This document shows positions 30,992 to 42,332 of a stretch of 64,000 nucleotides of DNA, piece after piece. Each line of letters begins with the position of its first letter. The stretch's first letter is position 1. Under the pieces are notes generated by a model that worked only from the letters and a program-made list of their open reading frames with translations, made no database searches and had not been told where the DNA came from. Position numbers and translations under genes: made by a program. Source of the DNA: Teratosphaeria epicoccoides (lineage: Eukaryota > Ascomycota > Dothideomycetes > Mycosphaerellales > Teratosphaeriaceae); NCBI GenBank assembly GCA_021401465.1, contig JADDMT010000029.1:186001-250000 (forward strand). Direction: 5' to 3'.

Positions 30992-32351
30992 TCACCCAAG
31001 AAACTCCGCAACCTCATCCAACAACGCACACGTCTCGCTCGGATTCGCAATCCACGCCGTCGTCGCCGCCAATCTCGCTTTAAAATCATTACTGCCCGCA
31101 CTCAGAAACTGGTCCCCCACATGCAAACTCCTCCCTCCTTCAATCCCACCGAAATACCTCTGACAACTTTGTACGCCCCAACTCTTGTCCCCGATGTCAA
31201 CAAACACATCATTCCCACCGTTGAAAGCACAGAACGGGATCCGCTTCCCCGCCTCAGAAATCTCGACCATACGTTGCACCACCAACACCGTTTCCTCCAG
31301 CTGCTCGCGCGACAGCTTGAGATTCGGGGGCGGGTAGATCCCCACTGCGCGATGTTTCCGCAGCACTTGAACCGGGAGATGGAGGGCTTCGATGCAGGAT
31401 TTCAAGGCGGCTTCGGCGACGTCGAGGAGCTCGGCTATGTTTGGCTCGGTCCACGCGGCCATTTCGGGGAGCTGCCAGTCGGTAGGCGAGACGGCAAGAA
31501 GTTTGTGAGGGGCGGAGGAATCGTAGGTGAACATGAAGTTCGCTTCGCCGCCCATTACGATGAGGCGGTTTGACCATTCTTGGGCTTGAGGCGAGGCAGC
31601 CATAGCGTTGAGGAGGCCGTAGAAGCGGGCGTGGTAGTTTCTCGCTTCGGTGTAGCCGGCTGCTGTTACGAGGCCGATGCGGATGCCTTTTTGCAGGAGC
31701 GCGAGGATCCGGGGAATGCAGGGAGAGTCGTCTTTGATCACATCTCCATCATCGTATAGCGTCACGTCCCCATCAAACGTTACGAGCTCCAGCCTTGAAG
31801 TCCTTACAAGAGCCATGACCTGCGCAGTGTTCAGGATGACACGGATGTCGTTGAATGAGGGAGCGACGAAGCGGCGATGCGAAATATAGCGTTTGCGATC
31901 CTGGTAGGCGAAGGCGTCTTGCAGCGGTAGAGGCGTGAAGAAGAGACCGACGGTGGGGACCAGGAGTTTGAGTTTGGAGACGGTGGGGTGGGAGGATCCG
32001 GCTTGGTTGTGGGCAATGTGGTCGGTGATGAGGCCTTCAACGTCTTGGAAGATTTGAGAGTAGCGGGCATGGGCTTCGATGGCCATGTTGGAGACGGCGG
32101 CGGTATCGTGCTCATAAATGGCTGTGGGTTGGGAGAGGAGCACAAAGGGGACAGCGAGGAGGCCTTTGATCCATTCGATCTGAAGGCTTGTAAGTCAAGT
32201 CTTGAATGTGCATGTCGCGAACTGTGAGTGGCAAAAGCGTACGAATTGGTCCCGGCGGTGTGTCTTGAGTGCGTCTGGTCATGGTCAGCCAATGCCCTGT
32301 GGGTCGACGGAGGCGAACATCTTGACATTCTACTCTGTACCTGGTTGTCAT
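30992..32351 (-). CDS. ISN1: IMP-specific 5'-nucleotidase
   Basis: Dephosphorylates IMP to inosine in purine salvage. Three exons: 32351-32327 (25 nt), 32274-32243 (32 nt) and 32179-30992, giving 414 residues. The two tiny first exons restore the family N-terminus MTTRYRVEYALKTHRRDQF and IEWIKGLLAVPFVLLSQPTAIYEHD. The HAD-type active site is VTFDGDVTLYDDG, with the two Asp of the DxD pattern. Further motifs are GIRIGLVTAAGYTEARNYHARFYGLL, LIVMGGEANFMF and FCAFNGGNDVFVDIGDKSWGV. The C-terminus SLHVGDQFLSAGSNDFKARLAATTAWIANPSET is also typical. Introns are GTCAAG...CCAG and GTACGC...TTCAG. Confidence 0.92.
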
Positions 32352-32574
32352 GTTGTCTGTCGTCTATACGGCTTGAAGCCATGCATTCGTAGGTTCCACA
32401 TATCGAAAAAAGATGGCGTGTGCGGAAGTGTAGGTGAGTTTCACATGCTTGCTTCGGGAAGCACAGCGGGCCGGCGCGCAGTGTTTATTTATCGCACAGC
32501 TGATATAACTGAATAATTACGCAATGTTATCCGAATAATTTCCTCTCGTACTCAGGAAGGGGAAGGGGTAGAAG

Positions 32575-34410
32575 ATGGCTTCACTGACTCTCCGACCATG
32601 GGCACCCAAATCCACGGACGAACCCAAGCTCAAAGACGTTCTCGGCCGCGTCGCATTTGAACGAGGGCATTTCAGGGATATTACCGAATCCTCACTGCAA
32701 GAAGAAATATCGAGTGGAGGCGCAATCCCGCTCAGCTCCAGCGACAATGACTCGGAAGACGAGGAAGAACAGCAGGATTCTCTAGGGCCCGCGACGATCG
32801 AGGAAGTGATCAAGATGCGGCAGGAGATGCACGCGCTCGTCACCGCTACACTCTCCACCGATGTTTCGCTGCTGCTTGATACGCTGTCACTTGAATTGTC
32901 CAAGTACCGGCCTGACACTGCCAAGACGACACTCTCAGCCGTACTGCAGCAACAAGGCATCCCGCTCGGCTCTTTGGGCACGGATATCTGGCACCGCATG
33001 CCTGAGGATAGCGCGAGGGAAGAAGAGGACGATGTTATCGCGGCTAACGTCCGAATTGAGGGATTGCAGCAAAGCGCGAATAGTCTGCTAGCGGCAGCGA
33101 CGAGGTTGAATGAAAACGTGAGGAAGGAGACACAATACTGGGATCGCATGCTGTCGATCTCAGAGAAGGGATGGAATGTGTGCCGCATACCTGGTCCGCA
33201 GCGCGCACTGGGTGTGACATTTGGATTCAGTGAGAGTGCGCCCGAATTCTCGAGGAGGGGTATTGCGGCGCTCAATACAGGTGAGGATGGGGAGTTGACG
33301 CTCGCGAGCGGGTTCGGGAGGCAGCCGAAGGCTTTGCGGGTGCTTGTCAAGAGGAATGGGAAGGTGATCGGGGTGTCGAGGACGCCCACCGTGAATGAGG
33401 ATAGTGAAAGTGGGCTGGACTCGGAGGTACGGCATGCGAGAGACAGCCTATTCGATGAAGAGCTGTATCACGAGATCATTAGGGAAGGAAGGACTGTCTC
33501 TAACTTTGGTGCGAGGACGGTGAGAGAGGGCATCAGCTACACGCCTGAGTCTGAGACTGGAGATGGAAGACTAGAAACCCTATTCCAACTCGTCTCGCTG
33601 GACGAAAACAATACTTTACCGGCAGACGCCAGTCACGACGAAGACTACCTAGCACAAGCCATAGCCCTCGCAGCCCGTCTGCTCCTCGGTCGAGCGCACC
33701 GCGACAAGCTCAAAAAACGCTCCCAGATCCCACCACCGATGTCCGGCGCTAAGTCCGAGCGAGAACGTCTACCCATACTCCGACCCATCATGTCTTTCAT
33801 TCTGCATCGCGCAGCTCTTCAAAAGACGAACGACTCCTTGCAGCGCGTGCGCTCACTCCTGACCTCCGCAGGCGTCGACAGCGCCATCGAACCAGCACGT
33901 CTCGGCTTCGGCGACCTCAACAACGTCAAGACCGCCGACGCATTGACATCCGCCCTCCTCGAGGCCTGGAAAGCAACTGCAAGTATCACAGTCGAGCACG
34001 TCCTCATCACCCCTATCGAGCTCAAACTCCGCCTTGAAACAACCCTCGGTACCGCCTTCGGCACCATTTTCTCCCTCTCATGCTCTGCCCAATCCAGCAC
34101 TAGGGCGCTACCCTTCGACGACTTCGACAACGCACAACGAGCAGCAGACCGCGCACTCGCATTCGGCCTCGCGAGCGCTCTAGCCGAGATAGCGGGCGCG
34201 GAATGGGAGTGTGAGGGGAGTGAGGCATTGCTAGTCAGGACTGATGGGGGTGCTGGGAAGGGGCAGGTGGGACATGTGTGGGTCACTGTCGATACTGTGA
34301 AGGGATTGTTGGCGGTTTGTTCGCCGAAGAGGAGGGCGGAGTGGAAATTTGGGGGAGAGGGTGGGAGGGATCAGGATCTGTGGAGTGCTTGGGAGGAAGT
34401 GCTGTCGTGA
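32575..34410 (+). CDS. MED17: Mediator head subunit 17 (Srb4)
   Basis: Central scaffold of the Mediator head module, which links activators to RNA polymerase II. Intronless, 611 residues, typical for fungi. The N-terminus MASLTLRPWAPKSTDEPKLKDVLGRVAFERGHFRDITE..LQEEI is the conserved Med17 opening. Next come the helical EVIKMRQEMHALVTATLSTDVSLLLDTLSLELSKYRPDTAKTTLS and LGSLGTDIWHRMPE, then LLAAATRLNENVRKETQYWDRMLSISEKGWNVCRIPGPQRALGVTFGFSESAPEF, a strong family signature (about residues 165-225). The C-terminal half is a folded domain ending in a Trp-rich region. The gap to ISN1, divergent, is 223 bp and should hold both promoters. Confidence 0.9.
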   Translation: MASLTLRPWAPKSTDEPKLKDVLGRVAFERGHFRDITESSLQEEISSGGAIPLSSSDNDSEDEEEQQDSLGPATIEEVIKMRQEMHALVTATLSTDVSLLLDTLSLELSKYRPDTAKTTLSAVLQQQGIPLGSLGTDIWHRMPEDSAREEEDDVIAANVRIEGLQQSANSLLAAATRLNENVRKETQYWDRMLSISEKGWNVCRIPGPQRALGVTFGFSESAPEFSRRGIAALNTGEDGELTLASGFGRQPKALRVLVKRNGKVIGVSRTPTVNEDSESGLDSEVRHARDSLFDEELYHEIIREGRTVSNFGARTVREGISYTPESETGDGRLETLFQLVSLDENNTLPADASHDEDYLAQAIALAARLLLGRAHRDKLKKRSQIPPPMSGAKSERERLPILRPIMSFILHRAALQKTNDSLQRVRSLLTSAGVDSAIEPARLGFGDLNNVKTADALTSALLEAWKATASITVEHVLITPIELKLRLETTLGTAFGTIFSLSCSAQSSTRALPFDDFDNAQRAADRALAFGLASALAEIAGAEWECEGSEALLVRTDGGAGKGQVGHVWVTVDTVKGLLAVCSPKRRAEWKFGGEGGRDQDLWSAWEEVLS

Positions 34411-35004
34411 GTGGAATATGAAAGTTTTGTGCACTCTTCCTCCCCTTCCGACAAGTGCTGTTGATGGGAGTTAGGCTGTTTATTGCTATTCAGAAAGGCG
34501 CACGGTACTTGTGAGGGTTGCTAACAGGCTGGCTTCGGATCTTCGATCATTCGCACAATGGCAGAGCCTCTCAAGTCGCACTTGACATGCGTGCATCAAC
34601 GCCCTGCAGCTCTAGTAGCGCCAGTGGAGCGGGAAGGAGAGCACGATCACCTGCACGTGGTTCTTCAGACCCCGATTCGAGGTCCGTAAGGCTCCACTTT
34701 TTCCCACGGGTCCTCCACCTGGAGCACTAACCACTAGGTAGATCCACTGGTTCGGCCTGCCATTCGAAAAGCAAGTTCCGGCTAACTCATCCTACCTTAT
34801 GCAAAGATGAAAATAGTGGGTCGCACGACATTTGGGGTGGGATACCACATGTGACTTTACAGGTAGTATATGAGTAATCCTGCGCCGTGTACGCGGCTTG
34901 CGCTGTACAATTTCCTTTCTTCATTGAGCCTCGAAGGCGACTGGATCGTATGCTAAGCTGACTGCTGTACCGTAAGCACTTGGAGCCACAGCAGGCAGAC
35001 AAAC
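34411..35004. other. intergenic, MED17 3' end and MFS promoter
   Basis: No gene is recognised in these 594 bp. The MFS leader occupies the last part. Confidence 0.45.
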
Positions 35005-36793
35005 ATGGACCAAATACACGGCTGGCGCATAGCCGCCAAACTCGAAAAGAAACAATTATTGACCGCCATAAACTGTGTCGCAGCCCTCTCCATTTTCTTC
35101 TTCGGATACGATCAAGGTAACTTCCTCATGCATAACAAAGTCACAATCAACATCGACTGACCTTCCAACCATCATCCCGCAGGCATGATGTCCGGCGTAA
35201 ACAACGCTCCCTCATACATCCACCTCATGAAATTCGGCTACGTCGACGCCAACGGCGGTCCCGTGATCACCGACTCCCTGCTCCAAGGCGGCATCGTCTC
35301 AGTCTACTACCTCGGTACGCTCTTCGGCTGTTTGCTGGGAGGCTGGATCGGCGACAAAGTCGGGCGTGTACGGACCATCGCATTTGGAGCTCTGTGGGCG
35401 ATCGTGGGAGCGAGTTTGCAGTGCTCCGCGCGGAATCACGATTGGATGATCTGTGCGCGCGCCGTGAACGGCCTTGGGACTGGGATCTTGAATGCGATTG
35501 TGCCGGTCTGGGCGACGGAGACGGCGGAGCATACGTCGAGGGGGCAATTCATTGCTATAGAGTTCACGCTAAACATCTTCGGTGTCGTGGTGGCGTATTG
35601 GCTGGAATTCGGTCTCTCCTTCATTGGTGACGGTACGACGGCGTTCAGATGGCGTTTCCCCATCGCCTTCCAAATCATCCCTCTGCTGGTCCTGTTCACG
35701 ATCGTCTGGGTGTTTCCGGAATCGCCACGCTGGCTGTGCAAGGTAGGACGGAATCAAGAGGCTCGCTATGTCCTCGGCCGTCTTCGCGGATCTGACGCTG
35801 AAGGTCAGGCGAAGGCTGACGCAGAGTTTCACGACATTCGGAACATTGTTGTGCACGAGCGCGAGACAGCAAAGCAAGACAGCTACTTCTCCATGTTCTT
35901 CGGTATCGGCGCTGGAAAGCTGCATACGGCTCGCCGGGTGCAGCTAGTCATCTGGTTGCAGATCATGCAGGAATGGGTGGGTATAGCAGGTGTGACGGTT
36001 TATGCGCCTACCATCTTCCGGATCGCTGGGTTCTCGGACGAGAAGTCCAACTGGATCAGCGGGCTCAACAACATCTTTTACATGTTTGCGACCTTGGTCT
36101 GCGTCTTCACGCTTGATCGCATCGGGAGGCGAGTTACGCTGTATTGGGGAAGTGTAGTCCAAGGTGTCGCTATGTTTTTGGCTGGCGGCATGGCAGGAGC
36201 CGGACTTAAAGCAACAGCCAGAGGCGATACTAGCGCCGCTGCCTCGTTTGGCGCAGCAGCAGCAGCTTTCGTCTTTATCTTCACCTCAGCCTTTGGTGCG
36301 ACGTGGTTGACCGTGCCCTGGTTATATGTGAGTGCCATATGACAGCGCATTGCCAGACTGTTTGCTGATCATAAAGCAGCCAGCCGAGATTTTTCCATTG
36401 GAGGTGCGTGCGAAAGGTAATGCATGGGGTGTGGTCGGCTGGTCGATTGGTAACGGTTGGCTCACTTTGCTCTGTCCCGTGATGTTCGACTCTATCTCTG
36501 AGAAGACTCTCTACATCTTCGGCGCCTGCAACATCATCACGATTCCAATGGTGTGGGCCTTGTATCCCGAGTCCAACCAGAGGACACTGGAGGAGATGGA
36601 TTTGCTGTTCGCCGCGAGTTCGCCATGGGTCTGGGATGCCGAAAAGGAGTTCAGAAGGCAAAAACGAGAGAATCCTGACCTGGTCGTTGCTGCAAGCAGA
36701 GGCAACTCGCTGGTGGATTCAGAGGGTATCAAGGTCGGCGAAAGTCCTGATGTTGAGACGGCGATGACTGAGGTCGCGAAGAACGAGGCATGA
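35005..36793 (+). CDS. MFS sugar transporter (sugar porter family)
   Basis: Three exons, 35005-35116, 35183-36327 and 36380-36793, give 556 residues. Introns are GTAACT...CGCAG and GTGAGT...AAGCAG. The first exon encodes a short head and FFFGYDQG, the start of helix 1; exon 2 continues MMSGVNNAPSYI. Motifs: LGTLFGCLLGGWIGDKVGRVRTI (loop 2-3 signature), WATETAEHTSRGQFIAIEF, FPESPRWLCKVGRNQEARYVLGRLRG, WLQIMQEWVGIAGVTVYAPTIF in helix 7, WLYPAEIFPLEVRAKGNAWGVVGWSIGN, and the end YPESNQRTLEEMDLLF. The pattern fits fungal hexose or related sugar porters; the exact substrate cannot be read. The tail is Glu/Val rich. Confidence 0.87.
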
Positions 36794-36845
36794 TCTCGCA
36801 GCCCTCTCTCCTCGTCTACAGCATGAACCACGGCGTAGCGCTATT

Positions 36846-38064
36846 TCAGTAGATATCCCACAGCGAGATCTTGCCATCCTTGCTCCCTGCGGCAAGCCAA
36901 TGGGTCTCCCTCGCCACGCGCCGTCTCCGCTCGGACACGGTGAGCTCTATTTTGGCAACAGCACCATTGGTGCAGGATGCGTTCGTCTCGCGATATCCGC
37001 CGATCTTGGCAAAGGCCAAAGCATAGCAACCTTCCTTGTGCCACTTCAAGACCGCTAGCTCCTTCATGGTCTTGCAGGAATAGACTCGGACTCTCCCATC
37101 CCAGCCAGCAGTAGCGAAGATCCTTTCATCATCCCGTACAATCAAGCTCTGCTGTCCTGCGTGCTTCGTCTGTATAATCTTGGATTCTACTGGCACGCCG
37201 AGCGGTTGTCGTGCGATTGCAGCATCTACAGCAGATGTAAAGTAACAGCCTAGCGTAGGCGCCAGGTCGAGAGACAGGATTGGCTGCGAGTGTGACTCGT
37301 GTCTGCCTACAATCTCCCATACTTTGCTCGTCGTGTTCTGAGACCACAGACAAACACTGCCGCCCTCGTAGCCTGCTACCACCAGGAAATGATCATGCTG
37401 TGTAGGGTCATGATACAATGCAAGAGCCATCAGCATACCGCCTTTACTGTCGCTCCGCGGTGGTGGAATTGTGGCGTATCGTTCTTCACTTGGTAGATTG
37501 GTGACGATGATTGACCCGTCTTGGACGCCAGAATATGCAACCAAAATCTCAGATTGATCATCACTTGAGATGCTGGGCTTCGCAAGGGCGGTCATGGCGA
37601 ACGAGCAGAAGTTAAGCGTGTGGACGGGCAGGCTGTGCCGCAGCCAAGGCTTTTTCCTTTCAGTGCTCGCATCTTCGATTGGCAGCACAATCGAGTAGCC
37701 AGCTTCCTGTTGCCCCGAGAGCTGCCAAACGCAGAGCTTGTTATCTCGCCCATGCCTAATATATGTCAATGTTCATACAGATAGTGCAGTGCAAGAGCAG
37801 CAAATACGTTATTACTTTCTCATCGCCCCAGGCTCTCATCCCAAGTATGGCGCCTTCATGGGCCTGCCAGACTGCCGCGGGTCGCTTGATGGGAACGTTC
37901 CATAGAACTATCCAGCCATCAGCATCACCTGAAAGCAGGTGTAGGTTGTCTTGCAGGAAGCAGACTGAGTGAATCTGTGCTGAGTGCCCTCTGAGTATGT
38001 AGTTTGGCTGTGCTGGAGGCAGGGCCGAGCTTTGCGTGATGTGCTCCCTCGCATCAGATGCCAT
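36846..38064 (-). CDS. ASA1: ASTRA-associated WD40 protein 1
   Basis: WD-repeat subunit of the ASTRA/TTT group that helps mature PIKK kinases such as TOR and supports chromatin complexes. Two exons, 38064-37808 and 37755-36846, give 388 residues; intron GTATTT...ATTAG, and the join yields VITHGRDNKLCVWQL, a family hallmark. WD-type blocks: YILRGHSAQIHSVCFLQDNLHLLSGDADGWIVLWN, AVWQAHEGAILGMRAWG, LDLAPTLGCYFTSAVDAAIARQPL, RDDERIFATAGWDGRVRVYSCKTMKELAVLKWHKEGCYALAFA, and the end LAAGSKDGKISLWDIY. I chose Met at 38064 (MASDAREHITQSSALPPAQPNYIL) because the family starts close to the PPAQP motif; the frame is open upstream to a Met at 38133. That it helps fold TOR, encoded nearby, is a coincidence worth noting only. 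Confidence 0.88.
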
Positions 38065-38639
38065 GATGCAGCCGTCGAACGAGCACGTGATCAGGCGCTC
38101 CGATACTTGTTCGACGAATGCTCTGTTATGCAAGTCGAGCGAGCGGGTTCAAGCTCGGGCCATTTCATTCTGCGTGCAGAGTGCCTTCCAGAATGGGCGA
38201 CACTGGTATACAGCGCAGTCTACAGCCCGATTCGTGGATTCACTGGAGCCACCACACGCAGCAATGCTAGATGAGCTGACCCACATATACATGTAGTACA
38301 TTGCTCGTTGTTTCGAAGAGCAAAATCGGATTCCCCAGGAAGGCGCGAGTCAGCTGTCGGCGAAGTTCGGCGGAGGATGACTTCATATTGGTACATGTAC
38401 CTTACCTTAGGCGCTCAAGCTGCCGCTGTTTGACCATCTATGTAACGCAGCTTACAACCCTTTTCCTACCCTTGCGCTGCCTTGCTGTTTCAAACCACTC
38501 GGCAAACTGCGAAACGCTCCTGACTGTTCCTCCCGACCACGACGATACATCAGGACCACCGCCACATCGATTGACAGCCGCCAAGCTGGGTAAACGGCGT
38601 CTCTCCGGAGAGGAGGCAGTGGCCAGCAGAAAGAAAGTC
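38065..38639. promoter_or_regulatory. divergent ASA1/UBA1 intergenic region
   Basis: 575 bp between two divergent starts. A plus frame stays open from 38301 into UBA1, but its residues lack conservation-like character and contain no E1 features, so I treat it as leader. Pyrimidine-rich stretches lie close to the UBA1 start. Confidence 0.45.
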
Positions 38640-41600
38640 ATGACAGACATCAACGGCAAGATGGACGTCGAAAGTCCAGCCCCCGTCGTGGAGCAGCTAA
38701 AGCAGGCACAGGATGGGCAGAACGGCGAGATCGACGAGGGCTTGTACAGTCGGCAGCTGTACGTGCTGGGCCACGAGGCGATGAAGCGCATGGGCTCATC
38801 AAATGTACTGATTGTTGGTCTACGAGGACTGGGCGTGGAGATTGCGAAGAACATAGCACTGGCAGGTGTCAAGAGTTTGACGCTCTACGACCCAAAGCCA
38901 GCAAAGATCGAGGATCTATCATCACAATTCTTCCTAACGCCTGAGGACGTCGGCAAGCCGCGGGCTACTGTAACCGCGCCAAGAGTCTCTGAGCTCAATC
39001 CGTACACGCCCATCAGCATACATCAATCAGACAGTCTCACCTCAGACCTGAGCCAGCTCAAGAAGTACCAGGCTGTGGTGCTCACAGACACTCCTCTCAA
39101 GGACCAGCTCGCAATTGCCAACTATGCTCACGAGCACGGCATCTATGTTGTCATCACCGACACCTTCGGTCTCTTCGGCAGCATCTTCACCGACTTTGGC
39201 AAGAATTTCACCGTCGGGGACCCAACTGGTGAGAACCCCCTGAGCGGCATCGTGGCAGGCATCGACTCGGAAGGATTAGTATCTGCGCTGGATGAGACTA
39301 GGCATGGTCTGGAAGATGGCGACTTTGTTACTTTCTCAGAGGTGGAGGGCATGGAAAAGCTGAACGACGGTACGCCGCGCAAAATCACGGTCAAGGGCCC
39401 ATACACATTTAGCATTGGTGATGTGTCTGGCTTGGGCGAGTACAGGCGCGGTGGCTTGTACACGCAGGTCAAGATGCCCAGGATCCTTGACTTCGAGCCG
39501 CTGAGCACTCAGGTTAAGAAGCCAGAGATGCTCTTCTCCGATTTCGCCAAATTCGACCGTCCAGCCCAGCTACACGCAGGCTTCCAAGCTCTTCACACAT
39601 TTGCCGAGAGGCACAATGGCGAGCTCCCTCGTCCGCACAACGAGGCCGATGCTGAAGAGGTGCTTGAGTTCACAAAGGAGATCGCGGACACCCTGGAAGA
39701 CAAGCCGGAGCTGGACGAGAAGATCATCAAAGAGCTATCATACCAGGCACGGGGCGACTTGTCACCGATGGCGGCAGTCTTTGGTGGTCTTGCTGCGCAA
39801 GAGGTACTGAAGGCGGTGTCTGGCAAATTCATGCCGGTCAAGCAGTGGATGTATTTCGACTCGCTTGAATCACTGCCAACGTGCACTCCACGCAACGAGA
39901 AGGAGTGCGCGCCGCTTGGCACTCGCTACGATGGTCAGATTGCAGTGTTCGGGAAGCCCTTCCAGGACAAAATCGCCAATGTGCATCAGTTCCTGGTAGG
40001 TGCTGGTGCGATTGGATGCGAGATGTTGAAAAACTGGGCCATGATTGGTCTTGCCACTGGACCGAAGGGCAGGATCAACGTCACGGACATGGACCAGATC
40101 GAAAGGAGTAACCTCAATAGACAATTCTTGTTCAGACCAAAGGATGTCGGTAGTCTCAAGAGTGAGGCAGCGTCGAAGGCTGTTCAGGCCATGAATCCTG
40201 ACCTGAAGGGCAAGATTAACATGCTGAAAGACCGAGTGGCCCAGGACACTGAGCACATCTTCAACGAGAATTTCTGGGAGGGTCTCGACGGTGTCACCAA
40301 CGCGCTCGACAACGTAGACGCGAGAACGTACGTCGACAGGCGATGTGTCTTCTTCCACAAGCCACTGCTTGACAGCGGCACTCTCGGCACCAAGGGCAAT
40401 ACTCAAGTCGTACTGCCGCGCTTGACCGAGTCATATTCCAGTTCACAAGACCCGCCAGAACAGTCTTTCCCGATGTGCACCCTCCGATCCTTCCCGAACC
40501 GCATCGAGCACACCATCGCGTGGGCCAAGGACAAGTTCCACACTTACTTCACTGGCAACCCAGAGATCGTTAATCTGTACCTCACGCAGAAGGACTACTT
40601 GAGCTCCGGCCTGAAGCAGTCCGGGAACGAAAAGCAGACTTTGGAGACTTTGCAGGAGTATTTGCAGACAGGCAAGCCACAAAGCTTCGATGACTGCATT
40701 GAGTGGGCGCGCAAGCAATTCGAAAAGGAGTACAATAATGCCATCGAGCAGCTGTTGTACAACTTCCCGAAGGACAGCAAAACCTCTTCTGGTCAGCCAT
40801 TTTGGTCTGGTCCTAAGCGTGCTCCGGATGCACTCAAGTTCGACCCGAACAACCCAACCCACTACAGCTTCATCGAGGCGGCTGCCAATCTTCGTGCATT
40901 CAACTACAAGATCAAGCCGACATCGGATCGCAAGCATATCTTGTCAGTAATTGACCGCATGATCATTCCCGACTTTAAGCCGGACTCCAGCGTGAAGATT
41001 CAGGCAGACGATAAGGAGCCAGATCCAAATGCCAACGCGCCGCCAAGCGATGAGGAGGCTCTTGAGAAGATTGCTCAGGGTCTGCCGCAACCAAAGATTC
41101 TGGCAGACTTCCGCATGGACCCTGTGGAGTTTGAGAAGGATGATGACACCAATTACCACATCGATTTCATTACCGCTGCATCGAACCTGCGTGCCGAAAA
41201 CTACCGCATACAGACGGCGGACCGCCACAAGACGAAGTTCATTGCTGGCAAGATCATTCCTGCCATTGCCACCACAACTGCGCTGGTGACCGGCCTTGTG
41301 GTTCTAGAGCTGTACAAGATCATCGATGGTAAGGACGACATCGAGCAGTACAAGAATGGCTTTGTCAACTTGGCACTGCCATTCTTCGGCTTCAGTGAGC
41401 CCATCGCCAGCGCCAAGGGCGAGTATCAAGGTCCCAATGGCAAGGTAACCATCGACAAACTGTGGGACCGCTTCGAGACGGAAGACGTCACGCTGCAGGA
41501 GTTCATTGATGACTTCAAGAAGAAGGGACTCTTGATCAGCATGATCAGCTCCGGCGTAAGCTTGCTTTATGCCAGCTTCTACCCGGCCAGCAAGACTAAG

Positions 41601-41756
41601 GACAGGCTACCAATGAAGATGTCGCAGCTGGTGGAGACGATTTCGAAGAAGCCGATCCCAGAGCACCAGAAGAATGTGATTTTTGAGATCACGGCGGAGG
41701 ATGCGACGGAGGAGGATGTGGAAATTCCGTATGTGATGGTTAAGCTTAGGAAGTAG
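38640..41756 (+). CDS. UBA1: ubiquitin-activating enzyme E1
   Basis: Adenylates ubiquitin and passes it, via a thioester, to E2 enzymes. Intronless, 1,038 residues from Met at 38640 (MTDINGKMDVESP), close to the usual 1,020-1,035. The inactive adenylation half starts YSRQLYVLGHEAMKRMGSSNVLIVGLRGLGVEIAKNIALAGVKSLTLYD. The active half contains FLVGAGAIGCEMLKNWAMIGLATGPKGRINVTDMDQIERSNLNRQFLFRPKDVG. The catalytic cysteine lies in FPMCTLRSFPNRIEHTIAWAKD (Cys about 613). The C-terminal ubiquitin-fold domain ends EEDVEIPYVMVKLRK. An in-frame Met at 38301 would add 113 residues with no family match, so I prefer the shorter form. Confidence 0.95.
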   Translation: MTDINGKMDVESPAPVVEQLKQAQDGQNGEIDEGLYSRQLYVLGHEAMKRMGSSNVLIVGLRGLGVEIAKNIALAGVKSLTLYDPKPAKIEDLSSQFFLTPEDVGKPRATVTAPRVSELNPYTPISIHQSDSLTSDLSQLKKYQAVVLTDTPLKDQLAIANYAHEHGIYVVITDTFGLFGSIFTDFGKNFTVGDPTGENPLSGIVAGIDSEGLVSALDETRHGLEDGDFVTFSEVEGMEKLNDGTPRKITVKGPYTFSIGDVSGLGEYRRGGLYTQVKMPRILDFEPLSTQVKKPEMLFSDFAKFDRPAQLHAGFQALHTFAERHNGELPRPHNEADAEEVLEFTKEIADTLEDKPELDEKIIKELSYQARGDLSPMAAVFGGLAAQEVLKAVSGKFMPVKQWMYFDSLESLPTCTPRNEKECAPLGTRYDGQIAVFGKPFQDKIANVHQFLVGAGAIGCEMLKNWAMIGLATGPKGRINVTDMDQIERSNLNRQFLFRPKDVGSLKSEAASKAVQAMNPDLKGKINMLKDRVAQDTEHIFNENFWEGLDGVTNALDNVDARTYVDRRCVFFHKPLLDSGTLGTKGNTQVVLPRLTESYSSSQDPPEQSFPMCTLRSFPNRIEHTIAWAKDKFHTYFTGNPEIVNLYLTQKDYLSSGLKQSGNEKQTLETLQEYLQTGKPQSFDDCIEWARKQFEKEYNNAIEQLLYNFPKDSKTSSGQPFWSGPKRAPDALKFDPNNPTHYSFIEAAANLRAFNYKIKPTSDRKHILSVIDRMIIPDFKPDSSVKIQADDKEPDPNANAPPSDEEALEKIAQGLPQPKILADFRMDPVEFEKDDDTNYHIDFITAASNLRAENYRIQTADRHKTKFIAGKIIPAIATTTALVTGLVVLELYKIIDGKDDIEQYKNGFVNLALPFFGFSEPIASAKGEYQGPNGKVTIDKLWDRFETEDVTLQEFIDDFKKKGLLISMISSGVSLLYASFYPASKTKDRLPMKMSQLVETISKKPIPEHQKNVIFEITAEDATEEDVEIPYVMVKLRK

Positions 41757-42332
41757 ATTGTGATGCTGGACGAAATTCTGCATGCGGCAGGGCGTTTACT
41801 GGGAGGACTTACCTGGCGCATGGTAGATGGATAATGATGGAACCTGGCGATAGTGTGGACAAGATTGCATACAGATGCGTACATAGCTTTGACGCTTCAT
41901 GTCAACAGAACAGCAGTCGATACGCACAATCAATATCTTCACTGTGACAATGATCTCCCGGCGGGCCTTGTGGTTTCGTTGAGGAAATTGCAGGCCGTCA
42001 AGCACTCGCTTCCCGTAGAATTCAGCGTTTGCAGCACTGTCTGAGGCGTCCAACAAGAATTGCAGTTCCTGAAAGAAGTAAAGCTAGGTGTCTGCTTTGT
42101 TCATGTTGATCAATACCGATGCTCTGCCTACTCATCTAGGTTTTCTGCCGTTGCTCGATAATCGGCCCTCACGCATATCCACGTCTTCTCCACTTTCACA
42201 ACCTCATAGCCACCACCATCCAACTCACCAGCCGCACCAACAACACCCTTAGCCTAAGCCCACTGACACACCGCTCTCTCTTGCTCAGGAAGTCAGAGAC
42301 GCATCACCAACATCCCTTCCAGCTCTTTTGTC
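41757..42332. other. intergenic between convergent genes
   Basis: Holds the 3' ends of UBA1 and of the small minus-strand gene. Nothing else is recognised. Confidence 0.45.

Noticed and set aside
30983..31573. 196-residue plus frame opposite ISN1
   Set aside because: Antisense shadow of ISN1, no domain.
38301..38639. N-terminal extension of UBA1 by 113 residues
   Set aside because: No E1 protein has such a head and the composition is leader-like; the Met at 38640 fits family length.
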